In this document: positions 54,960-64,000 of the stretch, in pieces
Position numbering within the stretch: the stretch's first letter is position 1
Layout: each line of letters opens with the position of its first letter
Made by a program: the position numbers and the translations under genes
DNA from: Faunimonas pinastri
Lineage (GTDB): Bacteria > Pseudomonadota > Alphaproteobacteria > Rhizobiales > Afifellaceae
Assembly: GCF_900110915.1 (NCBI RefSeq)
Contig: NZ_FOFG01000001.1
Coordinates: 124,001-188,000, forward strand
Length of the DNA stretch: 64,000 nucleotides
Direction of reading: 5' to 3'
Notes under the pieces: model-generated
Told to the model about the DNA's origin: nothing
Databases searched by the model: none
Seen by the model: the letters and a program-made list of their open reading frames with translations, nothing else

Positions 54960-56540
54960 ATGGCCGGCCAATCCAAGAAGCAGAAGTTGCAGCCGCGTCT
55001 CCCGCGCGGCTTTGCCGATCGCACCCCCGACGATATCCGTGCGGTCACCCGCATGACGGATGCGATCCGGGCCGTTTACGAGCGCTATGGCTTCGAGCCG
55101 GTCGAGACGCCGTTCGTGGAGCTGACAGAGACCTTGGGCAAGTTCCTGCCCGATCTCGACCGCCCGAACGAGGGCGTCTTCTCCTTCCAGGACGATGACG
55201 AGCAGTGGCTGTCGCTGCGCTACGACCTGACCGCGCCGCTCGCCCGCTATGTCGCGGAGAATTTCGAGGCGCTGCCCAAGCCCTATCGCAGCTACCGCTT
55301 CGGCTGGGTCTTCCGCAACGAGAAGCCCGGTCCCGGCCGCTTCCGCCAGTTCATGCAGTTCGACGCGGACACCGTCGGCGCGCCCTCCGCCGCGGCCGAT
55401 GCCGAGATCTGCATGATGGCGTCCGACACGCTGGAGCTGCTCGGCGTCAAGCGCGGCGACTACGTGATCCGCGTCAACAACCGCAAGGTGCTGGATGGCG
55501 TGATGGAGGCGATCGGGCTCGCCGGCGACGAGCATGCCGCCACGCGCCTGACGGTGCTGCGTGCCGTGGACAAGATGGACCGGCTTGGGCCGGAAGGCGT
55601 TCGCCTGCTGCTGGGCGCCGGTCGCAAGGACGAGAGCGGCGACTTCACCAAGGGCGCCGGCCTCGCCCCCGAGCAGATCGAGAAGTTGCTCTCCTACGTG
55701 GAGGCCGGGCAGGCGGCGGACGTGACCGGTCATGCGGCCGAGCTTCTGGCGGGCGGTCACGAGGTGATCGAGCTGGAAGGCAGCCACCACGAGCTCAAGC
55801 TGACGGAGAACGCCGATACGCTGAAGACGCTGCGCTCGCTTTTCGACAACGCGCTTTATCTGGAAGGCATCGGCGAACTCGAACAGATCGCCGAGTTGAT
55901 CCACGCGGCGGGCTACGAGGCGGACCGTATCCGCATCGATCCGTCCGTGGTGCGCGGCCTGGAATACTACACCGGTCCCGTCTACGAGGCCGAGCTGACC
56001 TTCCAGGTAACCAACGAAAAGGGCGAGCCCGTGCGCTTCGGCTCGGTGGCCGGCGGCGGCCGCTATGACGGGCTGGTCGGGCGTTTCCGCTCCGAGGACG
56101 TGCCGGCGACCGGCTTCTCCATCGGCGTCTCGCGTCTGGCCTCGGCCCTGAAAGCCCTGGGCAAGCTGGGCAGCGAGGGCGCGACCGGCCCGGTGGTCGT
56201 CACCGTGATGGATCGCGATCGCATGGGTGACTATCAGCGCATGGTGTCCGAGCTTCGCGAGGCCGGTATTCGCGCCGAGCTCTATCTCGGCGGCTCCGGC
56301 ATGAAGGCGCAGCTGAAATATGCCGACCGCCGCAATGCGCCCTGCGTCATCATCCAGGGCAGCCAGGAAGCGATCGAGGGCAAGGTGCAGATCAAGGATC
56401 TCGTGGAGGGCAAGCGCCTTTCCGAGACCATTGCCGACAACCAGACCTGGCGAGCCGAGCGCCCGGCGCAGTTCGACGCCGACCGGAACACGCTGGTGCA
56501 GGCCGTGCGCGATCTGCTGGCCCGGCAGACGGAAGGCTGA
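54960..56540 (+). CDS. hisS: Histidyl-tRNA synthetase HisS
   Basis: HisS charges tRNA-His. The 526-residue class II enzyme has motif 2-type [31 protein letters not shown] and the histidine-specific [17 protein letters not shown] and [12 protein letters not shown]. The anticodon-binding domain lies at the C-terminus. The N-terminal lysine-rich start [19 protein letters not shown] is common in rhizobial HisS. The ATG at 54960 is preferred over the GTG at 54954. It leads hisS-hisZ-hisG, with 7 bp to hisZ. Confidence 0.95.
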   Translation: MAGQSKKQKLQPRLPRGFADRTPDDIRAVTRMTDAIRAVYERYGFEPVETPFVELTETLGKFLPDLDRPNEGVFSFQDDDEQWLSLRYDLTAPLARYVAENFEALPKPYRSYRFGWVFRNEKPGPGRFRQFMQFDADTVGAPSAAADAEICMMASDTLELLGVKRGDYVIRVNNRKVLDGVMEAIGLAGDEHAATRLTVLRAVDKMDRLGPEGVRLLLGAGRKDESGDFTKGAGLAPEQIEKLLSYVEAGQAADVTGHAAELLAGGHEVIELEGSHHELKLTENADTLKTLRSLFDNALYLEGIGELEQIAELIHAAGYEADRIRIDPSVVRGLEYYTGPVYEAELTFQVTNEKGEPVRFGSVAGGGRYDGLVGRFRSEDVPATGFSIGVSRLASALKALGKLGSEGATGPVVVTVMDRDRMGDYQRMVSELREAGIRAELYLGGSGMKAQLKYADRRNAPCVIIQGSQEAIEGKVQIKDLVEGKRLSETIADNQTWRAERPAQFDADRNTLVQAVRDLLARQTEG

Positions 56541-56547
56541 TCCTGAA

Positions 56548-57687
56548 ATGCCAGCATCCGGGGCAGACTTTGGAGTGGGCGAGGGGCGCCTGAAGGCGCT
56601 CTTCGACGCGGTGGGAGCGGAATGGCTGGACCTGCCGGTCCTGCATCCCGCCGATCCGTTCCTGGAAACGGCCGGCGAGGATATCCGCCGCCGCATGTTC
56701 GTGACGGAAGGTCCCACCGGCGAACGGCTGGCGCTCCGCCCCGACTTTACGATTCCGGTCTGCCTGCACCATCTCGCCCACGCCGCGGCGCCCAGGTGCT
56801 ACGCCTATGAAGGCGTGGTTTTCCGTCGCCACGATACCGGCTCGCCGGAGCGGCTGGAGACGGGGTACGAGGATATCGGCCGCGCCAGCGCGCCCGAAGT
56901 CGACGCGGAAATCCTGAAGCTCGCGGTTTCCGGCGTCTCTTCGCTGGGCGCGGGCGATATCAATGTGCAGGTCGGCGACATCGCGCTCTTCACCGCGCTG
57001 TTGCAGGCGCTGGAAATCCCGCCCGCCTGGCAGCGGCGGCTGCGCCGGGCCTTCGGCCTGCCCGCCCGCATGGCGGCCCATCTCGCCCGTCTTTCCTCGC
57101 CGCGCGAGGGCCGCCCGGCGCTCGACGCTGAACTTCGGAAGGCGGCGGAGGCGGGCGACCGCGATGCGCTGACCGGCGCATTGCAAGCGCGGCTCGCGGC
57201 GCAGGGCTATCTCGATCCCGGCCGTTCGGCCACCGAGATCGCCGAGCGTTACCTCGACCAGCAGGCTCTCACCGAGACGCGCCTTTCCCCCCGCGTCATC
57301 GAGGCGCTCAGGGCGTTCCTGTCGCTGGAAGCGGAGGTCGACCGCGCCGCCGATGAGCTGAACCGTTTTGCGCAAGGCGCCGGCGTGGATCTCGGCCCGG
57401 CGCTGGAAGCGCTTGCCGCCACGGCGGAGGCGATCGGCACGGGCTCCCCCGGCGTTCGCATCCGCTTCGCCGCCGGGTTCGGCCGCCCTCTCGATTATTA
57501 TACCGGCCTTGTCTTCGACGTACGCGCGCAGAACTATCCCTATCCGCTCGCCGGAGGCGGTCGTTACGACCGGCTCATGCAGGTGCTGGGCGCCCCCGCG
57601 TCGATCCCTGCCATCGGCTTCACCATCCGGCTGGACGAACCGTCACCCGTCGGTGCCCAGGCGGCAGGCGCTGGAGAGAACGCATGA
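56548..57687 (+). CDS. hisZ: ATP phosphoribosyltransferase regulatory subunit HisZ
   Basis: HisZ is a class II synthetase paralogue that cannot charge tRNA. It instead forms a complex with short HisG to catalyse and feedback-regulate the first step of histidine synthesis. The 379-residue protein keeps the fold landmarks [30 protein letters not shown] and [15 protein letters not shown] but lacks a C-terminal anticodon domain. It overlaps hisG by 4 bp (ATGA) and is 7 bp after hisS, so all three are one transcript. Confidence 0.94.
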   Translation: MPASGADFGVGEGRLKALFDAVGAEWLDLPVLHPADPFLETAGEDIRRRMFVTEGPTGERLALRPDFTIPVCLHHLAHAAAPRCYAYEGVVFRRHDTGSPERLETGYEDIGRASAPEVDAEILKLAVSGVSSLGAGDINVQVGDIALFTALLQALEIPPAWQRRLRRAFGLPARMAAHLARLSSPREGRPALDAELRKAAEAGDRDALTGALQARLAAQGYLDPGRSATEIAERYLDQQALTETRLSPRVIEALRAFLSLEAEVDRAADELNRFAQGAGVDLGPALEALAATAEAIGTGSPGVRIRFAAGFGRPLDYYTGLVFDVRAQNYPYPLAGGGRYDRLMQVLGAPASIPAIGFTIRLDEPSPVGAQAAGAGENA

Positions 57688-58436
57688 GCGGCTCGGGAAA
57701 CTGCCTGGTCATCGCCGTGCCCTCAAAGGGGCGATTGCAGGAACAGGCGGCTGCCGTCCTCACCGCGGCCGGGCTGCCGATCGAGAAGCTCGGGGGCAGC
57801 CGCAATTATCGCGGTCGGGTCATCGGGCGCGACGATATCGAGATCGCTTTCCTGTCGGCCTCCGAGATCGCCCATGAACTGGCGACCGGGCAGGTCCATA
57901 TCGGCGTCACCGGCGAAGATCTCGTGCGCGAGACCATCGTGGATTCCGACCGGCGCGTGTCCCTCGTCTGCCGGCTGGGCTTCGGCCATGCCGACGTGGT
58001 GGTTGCCGTGCCGGATGCGTGGATCGACGTCCACACCATGGAAGATCTGGACGATGTCGCGGCGGGATTCCTGGCGCGTCATGGGCGACGGCTGCGAATC
58101 GCCACGAAATACTGGACGCTGACGCAGGGGTTCTTCGCGCGCCACGGCATCGCGCTCTACCGCATCGTGGAGAGCCTCGGCGCCACGGAGGGAGCGCCGG
58201 CGGCCGGCAAGGCGGACCTGATCGTCGACATTACCTCGACGGGATCCACCCTTGTGGCGAACCACCTCAAGATCCTGCAGGACGGGGTCGTCCTGCGCTC
58301 GGAGGCCAATCTCGTGATATCGCGCGGGGCGGACTGGTCCGGCGGTACGGCCGGGGCGGCGAGGGCGCTTCTGGAGGCGCTCTCCGGCAGCCATTATCCC
58401 GTCTCGCTGCAGGCGGCGGAAGCGGTCTTCGGCTGA
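57684..58436 (+). CDS. hisG: ATP phosphoribosyltransferase HisG, short form
   Basis: HisG catalyses ATP plus PRPP to phosphoribosyl-ATP, the committing step of histidine synthesis. The 250 residues lack the C-terminal regulatory domain of long HisG, so it depends on HisZ, encoded in the overlapping upstream gene. Motifs visible: [31 protein letters not shown] and [22 protein letters not shown] (PRPP loop). A hairpin terminator follows closely. Confidence 0.96.
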   Translation: MSGSGNCLVIAVPSKGRLQEQAAAVLTAAGLPIEKLGGSRNYRGRVIGRDDIEIAFLSASEIAHELATGQVHIGVTGEDLVRETIVDSDRRVSLVCRLGFGHADVVVAVPDAWIDVHTMEDLDDVAAGFLARHGRRLRIATKYWTLTQGFFARHGIALYRIVESLGATEGAPAAGKADLIVDITSTGSTLVANHLKILQDGVVLRSEANLVISRGADWSGGTAGAARALLEALSGSHYPVSLQAAEAVFG

Positions 58437-58445
58437 AACGAAAAA

Positions 58446-58476
58446 GGGCGCCGCTCCCGGAGCGACGCCCCTCTCA
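58446..58476 (+). terminator. Hairpin terminator after hisG
   Basis: GGGCG-C-CGCTCC pairs with GGAGCG-A-CGCCC (11 bp with one mismatch), preceded by AAAAA and followed by CTCTC. It separates hisG from the convergent DoxX gene. The short U-run makes it stronger for the minus strand (TTTTT after the stem). Confidence 0.7.
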
Positions 58477-58494
58477 TGCGATCTGCGGGATCGG

Positions 58495-58911
58495 TCAGGC
58501 GCCGAGGCGCACGCCGACGCGGCGGCGGCTGGCGATCCAGCTATCCAGCGACCAGGCGCAGGGGCCGAAGGCGGTCAGGAACAGGAAGCCGCCGGCAATC
58601 GCGACGTTCTTCATGAAGTTGATCGCCTGGCCCTGGTCGGCCATGTCGTTGTGGAAGAACAGCGCCGTCAGGATGGTGAAGCCGGCGAGCAGGAACGCCA
58701 CCACGCGCGTGCCGAGACCGAAGACGATCAGCAGCCCGCCGCCGAGTTCCGTCAGGATGACGAGCGGCAGCAGGGCGCCGGGCACGCCGTGCGATGCCAT
58801 GTAGGCGGCCGTCGCGGAATAGCCGGTCAGCTTGCCCCAGCCGGACACGACGAAGATGTAGGCAATCAAAATTCGGCCGATCAGAACGAGCGGTGCTCTC
58901 AGCGAGTCCAT
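58495..58911 (-). CDS. DoxX family membrane protein
   Basis: A 138-residue membrane protein with four hydrophobic segments (LVLIGRILIAYIFVVSGWGKL, LLPLVILTELGGGLLIVFGL, VVAFLLAGFTILTALFFH and the last around IAGGFLFLTAFG). FVVSGWGKL and the GxxLILGL-like turn are DoxX family marks. Members take part in redox/thiol stress or membrane electron flow, but most are uncharacterised. The ATG at 58911 has GGAG about six bases upstream; ATG 58989 would add 26 residues. It is convergent with hisG, as in several related rhizobia. Confidence 0.88.
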   Translation of the reverse strand: MDSLRAPLVLIGRILIAYIFVVSGWGKLTGYSATAAYMASHGVPGALLPLVILTELGGGLLIVFGLGTRVVAFLLAGFTILTALFFHNDMADQGQAINFMKNVAIAGGFLFLTAFGPCAWSLDSWIASRRRVGVRLGA

Positions 58912-59050
58912 GGGGATCTCCATCCAGTGATGGACCACTCCTACAGGATCGCGCGAGACGCGGATCGCGACGAACGCATTGTTCATCAATTCTGCTCGTC
59001 AAGGCCGTTATTGTTCAGCGCCTCGCAGCGGAAGGAACCCGCTGAAAAGC

Positions 59051-59073
59051 AAAACGGGGCCCAGAGGGCCCCG
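59051..59073 (-). terminator. Terminator after groEL
   Basis: CGGGGCCC-TCT-GGGCCCCG on the minus strand (8-bp stem, 59055-59073), followed by GTTTTGCTTTT. Ends the groES-groEL transcript. Confidence 0.85.
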
Positions 59074-59103
59074 CTCGCATTCACTCGATGAGGACCGGAC
59101 TTC

Positions 59104-60750
<1,647 letters not shown>

Positions 60751-60800
60751 TTAAGGCTCCTGCAAAGAAATTTGGGGGAGGACGGGGAAGGGCGGTCGCT

Positions 60801-61088
60801 TTACGCGACGACGCCCATGATGTCGGATTCCTTCATGATCAGGAGATCCTCACCGTCGATCTTGACTTCCGTGCCCGACCACTTGCCGAACAGAACGCGG
60901 TCGCCGGCCTTGACGTCGAGCGCCTGGACCTTGCCGGACTCGTCGCGAGCGCCCGGGCCGACGGCGATCACTTCGCCTTCCTGCGGCTTTTCCTTGGCGG
61001 TATCCGGAATGATGATGCCGCCCTTGGTCTTCTCCTCAGAGTCGACGCGGCGGACAACAACACGATCATGGAGAGGGCGGAACTGCAT
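60801..61088 (-). CDS. groES: Co-chaperonin GroES
   Basis: The 10-kDa lid of the GroEL chamber, 95 residues. It begins [46 protein letters not shown], the family mobile loop included, and ends [16 protein letters not shown]. The ATG at 61088 is the correct start; an in-frame reading to 61154 runs into the CIRCE region. It is the first gene of the groES-groEL operon. Confidence 0.97.
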   Translation of the reverse strand: MQFRPLHDRVVVRRVDSEEKTKGGIIIPDTAKEKPQEGEVIAVGPGARDESGKVQALDVKAGDRVLFGKWSGTEVKIDGEDLLIMKESDIMGVVA

Positions 61089-61143
61089 CGCTGCCTCATG
61101 TCCTTCGGCTATGGCGCGTAAATGCACCCGTTGAAACCGTGCC

Positions 61144-61170
61144 TTGGCACTCACCCGAGGGGAGTGCTAA
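61144..61170 (-). promoter_or_regulatory. CIRCE element (HrcA operator) upstream of groES
   Basis: On the plus strand TTGGCACTC, a 9-base spacer, then GAGTGCTAA. It matches the CIRCE consensus TTAGCACTC-N9-GAGTGCTAA at 17 of 18 positions (one A to G in the left arm). It starts 55 bp upstream of the groES ATG. HrcA repression is expected from established knowledge. hrcA itself is not in the window. Confidence 0.95.
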
Positions 61171-61350
61171 CAGGCATGGTGCAGATAAGCAGGGCACCCT
61201 GCAGAGTCAAGGGAGAGGGGCGATTTTGAAGCCCGGAGGAGGGTCGCAGGGAACAAACGTCGTCCACCGGGGCGCTACACTCTGTTCACGCCGTGGACTT
61301 CTCCGCTCTCCCAAGTAGGTTGTGCGCCTACGCCTTGAAAGGGGTCCCTG

Positions 61351-61950
61351 ATGACCAAGGTTCTCGTACTCTATTATTCCAGCTACGGCCACATCGAGAA
61401 GATGGCCCAAGCCGTCGCCGACGGCGTGCGTGAAGCCGGCGCCGAAGTCGCCGTCAAGCGCGTTCCCGAGCTGGTTCCCCAGCAGCTTGCGGAGCAGTCG
61501 GGCTACAAGATGGACCAGACCGCCGAGATCGCGACGGTCGGCGAGCTGGAAACCTACGACGCCATCATCGTCGGCACCCCGACCCGCTACGGCAACATGG
61601 CCTCCCAGATGAAGAACTTCTGGGACCAGACTGGCGGCGTGTGGTTCGCCGGCAAGCTGATCGGCAAGGTCGGCTCGGTGTTCACGTCCACGGCCAGCCA
61701 GCATGGCGGCCAGGAGACGACCATCACCTCCACGCAGACCGTGCTCTTTCACCACGGCATGGTGATCGTCGGCCTGCCCTACAGCTTCGCCGGCCTCGTC
61801 GGTCTCGACGAAGTCTCCGGCGGCACGCCCTACGGCGCTTCCACGCTGGCCGGCGGCGACGGTTCGCGCCAGCCGAGCGAGAACGAACTGGCCGGCGCCC
61901 GCTTCCAGGGCAAGCACGTCGCCCAGATCGCGGGCAAGCTCGCTTCCTGA
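61351..61950 (+). CDS. wrbA: NAD(P)H:quinone oxidoreductase WrbA
   Basis: A flavodoxin-like FMN enzyme of 199 residues that reduces quinones by two electrons. The N-terminus [21 protein letters not shown] holds the phosphate loop, [24 protein letters not shown] binds FMN, and the tail blocks [15 protein letters not shown] and YSFAGL follow. It is divergent from groES, with 262 bp between the two starts, and ends at a strong terminator. Confidence 0.95.
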   Translation: MTKVLVLYYSSYGHIEKMAQAVADGVREAGAEVAVKRVPELVPQQLAEQSGYKMDQTAEIATVGELETYDAIIVGTPTRYGNMASQMKNFWDQTGGVWFAGKLIGKVGSVFTSTASQHGGQETTITSTQTVLFHHGMVIVGLPYSFAGLVGLDEVSGGTPYGASTLAGGDGSRQPSENELAGARFQGKHVAQIAGKLAS

Positions 61951-61974
61951 GCCTCTGGCTTTTTCGAATAAAAG

Positions 61975-62006
61975 AAACCCGGCGCTGCGGCGCCGGGTTT
62001 TTCTTT
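61975..62006 (+). terminator. Terminator after wrbA
   Basis: AAACCCGGCGC / GCGCCGGGTTT (11-bp stem, TGCG loop), followed by TTCTTT. It lies 24 bp after the wrbA stop. Confidence 0.88.
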
Positions 62007-62085
62007 GAGCGTGGTTTGGGGAAATCGGGGCCGCCGGGCATCCTGAGCGTCAGCCGTCAATCGGCCCCGGCCCCCATTGCCGCCC

Positions 62086-62547
62086 CTACCAATACCGCGC
62101 CATCAACTCGGACACCCATTCCGGCTGATGAACTTCCGCGCGCGGCAGGAACTCGCGCATCACCGGTTTGATGTCGATCACGGGAGTGCCGTCGATCGCA
62201 TCCAGTCCCTCCACCTCCAGCCGGGTTCCTTCAACGGCGAGGATCCTGCAGATGGTGACGCCGATCCGGTTGGGACGGTTCTTGCCCCTTTGGGCGAAAA
62301 TGCCGACCAGAGGCCAATCCCTGCGGCCACGCGGATGGCGGGAGCCGCGTTCGATTTCCTCCGGCGGCACCAGGTGGAAAAGAAAGGTGACCTCGGCATG
62401 GCTGAAGGCCTCCAGCCCGGCAAGAGCGTCGGCGGTGAACAGGCTCTCGTCGAGCTGGACGACCGAGCGGGAAGAGCCCCAATCGTCATCGACGGGCTCG
62501 GCCCTCCCGCCCCTTACGGAGCCGATCGGTTCGATCGTGAAGCTCAT
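62086..62547 (-). CDS. TrmO-family (YaeB/TsaA) tRNA methyltransferase-like protein
   Basis: A 153-residue protein of the YaeB/TrmO family. The E. coli member methylates N6-threonylcarbamoyladenosine of tRNA-Thr using AdoMet. Visible landmarks: IEPIGSVRG at the start, GIFAQRGKNRPNRIGVTICRI (the AdoMet-binding segment) and LDAIDGTPVIDIKPV near the C-terminus. It is shorter than E. coli TrmO (235), since it lacks the C-terminal extra domain, as do many alphaproteobacterial homologues. The substrate is therefore less certain. It lies 92 bp downstream of the M16 gene on the same strand. Confidence 0.85.
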   Translation of the reverse strand: MSFTIEPIGSVRGGRAEPVDDDWGSSRSVVQLDESLFTADALAGLEAFSHAEVTFLFHLVPPEEIERGSRHPRGRRDWPLVGIFAQRGKNRPNRIGVTICRILAVEGTRLEVEGLDAIDGTPVIDIKPVMREFLPRAEVHQPEWVSELMARYW

Positions 62548-62639
62548 CCGACACTCTCCGTGCGGTAATCGACGATGCCGCGGGCGAAGCGCTGCGGCGT
62601 CGACAGGTCTCCTGTGGCCGATCCTGAGCGGCGTCCCGT

Positions 62640-63914
62640 TCAGGGCGCCTGTTCGCCCACGGTGACGATCGTGACGGGGCCGCCGAACACGCGGGAGGCG
62701 GCGCGCTTCACGTCCTCATGGGTGAGGTCCCGGATCAGCTGGTTGCGCCGGTTGATGTAATCGACGCCGAGCCGGTCCAGATAGATGTGGATCAGCTGCC
62801 GCGCGATCTTCTGCGAAGCGTCGAAGCGGAGCGCGTAATTGCCGATCAGGTACTGCTTGGCCTTGGCCAGTTCCTCGTCCGTCGGGCCGGAGGCCGCCAC
62901 GTCGCCGGCCTGTTCCAGCATCACGTCGATGGCGGTGCGGGCCTTGTCCGTGCGCGTCGCGGCCGAGCCGATCCAGGCGCCGGAATGCTCCAGGGGCACG
63001 AGGCCGGTGCCGACGGAATAGCTGAGGCCGCGCTTCTCGCGCACTTCCTTGAACATGCGCGAGGAGAAGGTGCCGCCGCCGATGATGTGGTTGGCGACAT
63101 AGGCGGCCATGAAATCGGGATCGTCGCGGTTGATGCCCGCGCCGCCGATGTGGATCGTGGTCTGAGGCACGCTGAGCGGCAGGTGCAGGACCTGTCCCGC
63201 CGTCGGCGTCACGAACCCGGCGTGGGTGAGCTGGCTCGCCGCCGGCAGGTCGCCGAAGACATGGTCGAGCTGCCGCCCGAGGGAAGCGGCGTCGATGGCG
63301 CCGACGACCACCACGTAAAGGTTGTCGCGCGCCAGGAGACGCCGGTGGATGAGGCGGCAATCCTCCGCGTCGATCGCCGCCACCGTTTCCGGCGTGCCAT
63401 GCGTCTGCCGGCCATAGGGGTGCTCGGCGAAGAGGCTTTCCCACCAGGCCTTCGAGGCGATCTCGTGCGGCTCGGTCTCCGCGCTGCGGAGGTTGGAGAG
63501 CATCTGGTTGCGGATGCGCTCCAGCGGCTCCGCGTCGAAGCGCGGCTGGGTGATCGCCAGCCGCAGCATATCGAAAGCCGCGTCCTCATTCAGCTTCAGC
63601 GTGCGGAGATTGCCGTGAAACGTATCCTGCCCGGCGTCGAAGGACAGGTTTATGTTGAGATCGGCGAGGCGCATCTGGAACGCCTGCGAGTCGAGATCGC
63701 CGGCGCCTTCGTCCAGCAGCGCGGAGACCATGTTGGTCAGGCCCGACTTTTCCTTCGGCTCCTGCGCCGCGCCGCCGCGAAAGGCGATGTTCACGGTGAC
63801 GATGGGGACCGTGTAGTCCTCCACCAGCCAGGCGCTGAGACCGCCCGGGCTCGTCACCTCCTGCACGGTGACGGAGCCGGTTCGATGGGGAAGGCCGTGG
63901 GCGGGGCTGTTCAT
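62640..63914 (-). CDS. M16 family peptidase-like protein without the HxxEH motif
   Basis: A 424-residue M16 (pitrilysin/mitochondrial processing peptidase-like) protein. The two-domain pattern is visible: FRGGAAQEPKEKSGLTNMVSALLDEGA, the N-terminal region, and GGGTFSSRMFKEVREKRGLSYSVGTG, the C-terminal domain hallmark. The catalytic zinc motif His-x-x-Glu-His, which should follow the GL of SGL, is replaced by GLTNMVSALL. It is therefore likely a non-catalytic partner subunit, as in the alpha subunit of processing peptidases. A preceding gene at 63959 on the same strand probably encodes the active partner. The ATG at 63914 is preferred; a TTG at 63926 is an alternative. Confidence 0.88.
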   Translation of the reverse strand: MNSPAHGLPHRTGSVTVQEVTSPGGLSAWLVEDYTVPIVTVNIAFRGGAAQEPKEKSGLTNMVSALLDEGAGDLDSQAFQMRLADLNINLSFDAGQDTFHGNLRTLKLNEDAAFDMLRLAITQPRFDAEPLERIRNQMLSNLRSAETEPHEIASKAWWESLFAEHPYGRQTHGTPETVAAIDAEDCRLIHRRLLARDNLYVVVVGAIDAASLGRQLDHVFGDLPAASQLTHAGFVTPTAGQVLHLPLSVPQTTIHIGGAGINRDDPDFMAAYVANHIIGGGTFSSRMFKEVREKRGLSYSVGTGLVPLEHSGAWIGSAATRTDKARTAIDVMLEQAGDVAASGPTDEELAKAKQYLIGNYALRFDASQKIARQLIHIYLDRLGVDYINRRNQLIRDLTHEDVKRAASRVFGGPVTIVTVGEQAP

Positions 63915-63958
63915 GATGCTCTGCAATCCGGATGGGAAGAAGGGGCGGGAAGCGGCGT

Positions 63959-64000
63959 TCAGGCCGCTTCGCTCTGGGGCTCGCTCAGGGACTCGCCGTG
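63959..64000 (-). CDS. C-terminal end of an upstream gene, probably the M16 partner
   Basis: The last 13 codons read HGESLSEPQSEAA and end in TGA at 63959-63961, 44 bp before the M16 gene start. M16 proteins often occur as adjacent pairs, so this is likely the partner that retains HxxEH, but the visible part is too short to prove it. Confidence 0.4.
   Translation of the reverse strand, partial: HGESLSEPQSEAA

Overview
The window is high-GC alphaproteobacterial DNA and looks like the chromosome of a Hyphomicrobiales (Rhizobiales) bacterium. Support for this: a five-step hut pathway with HutF; a fused CysNC; the plant/rhizobial-type GshA; a short HisG with HisZ; a phoR-pst-phoU-phoB operon; the cell-cycle regulator GcrA; and a PdhS/DivJ/PleC-type kinase. 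Family or genus cannot be fixed by reading alone. There are no rRNA or tRNA genes, phage genes, insertion sequences or CRISPR arrays. Gene content is mostly core metabolism, with one metabolic island at the left.

Layout. 1-4.9 kb: histidine utilisation (hutH cut by the window edge, hutI, the repressor hutC, hutF) with two matched HutC-type operators. 4.9-14.4 kb: hexuronate catabolism, with uxaC, uxuB and a complete four-gene ABC importer on the minus strand, and a divergent GntR regulator and uxaA on the plus strand. 14.5-18.6 kb: glgP and glgA. 18.8-23.1 kb: a Pat-type acyl-CoA synthetase/acetyltransferase behind an FNR/FixK-type box, then gabD. 23.1-24.5 kb: folP-folK. 24.6-28.7 kb: a glycosyltransferase and cysD-cysNC. 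28.8-34.3 kb: phoR-pstC-pstA-pstB-phoU-phoB behind a PHO box, without pstS. 34.4-38.5 kb: gcrA, then argD-argF-hslO, separated by a 352-bp gap dense in GANTC (CcrM) sites and carrying an unexplained intrinsic terminator. 38.6-42.5 kb: apaG and a very large PdhS-like histidine kinase with CtrA-like promoter sites. 42.6-48.3 kb: DUF1127 protein, LysR regulator, a small tandem palindromic repeat array, gshA, rsmE, xseA and a small disordered protein. 48.5-54.1 kb: glcB, an AI-2E-family permease, a decayed dehydrogenase fused by deletion to a truncated MarR gene, and an L,D-transpeptidase. 54.2-58.4 kb: tag and hisS-hisZ-hisG. 58.5-64 kb: a DoxX protein, groES-groEL behind a CIRCE element, wrbA, a TrmO-family gene and two M16 peptidase-family genes.

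How the genes fit together. The hut genes degrade histidine and are probably repressed by HutC. The uxa/uxu genes take hexuronates toward 2-keto-3-deoxygluconate, and their operon includes a polyamine/iron-type ABC importer that is a good candidate for a uronate transporter. The pho operon appears autoregulated through PhoB. gcrA and the PdhS-like kinase lie about 4 kb apart and both have promoter regions carrying cell-cycle methylation or CtrA-type motifs. I do not see a wholly new defence or biosynthetic system. The most interesting signals are the GANTC cluster plus terminator at gcrA/argD, the uronate operon with an atypical transporter, the palindromic tandem array, and the collapsed dehydrogenase/marR pair.
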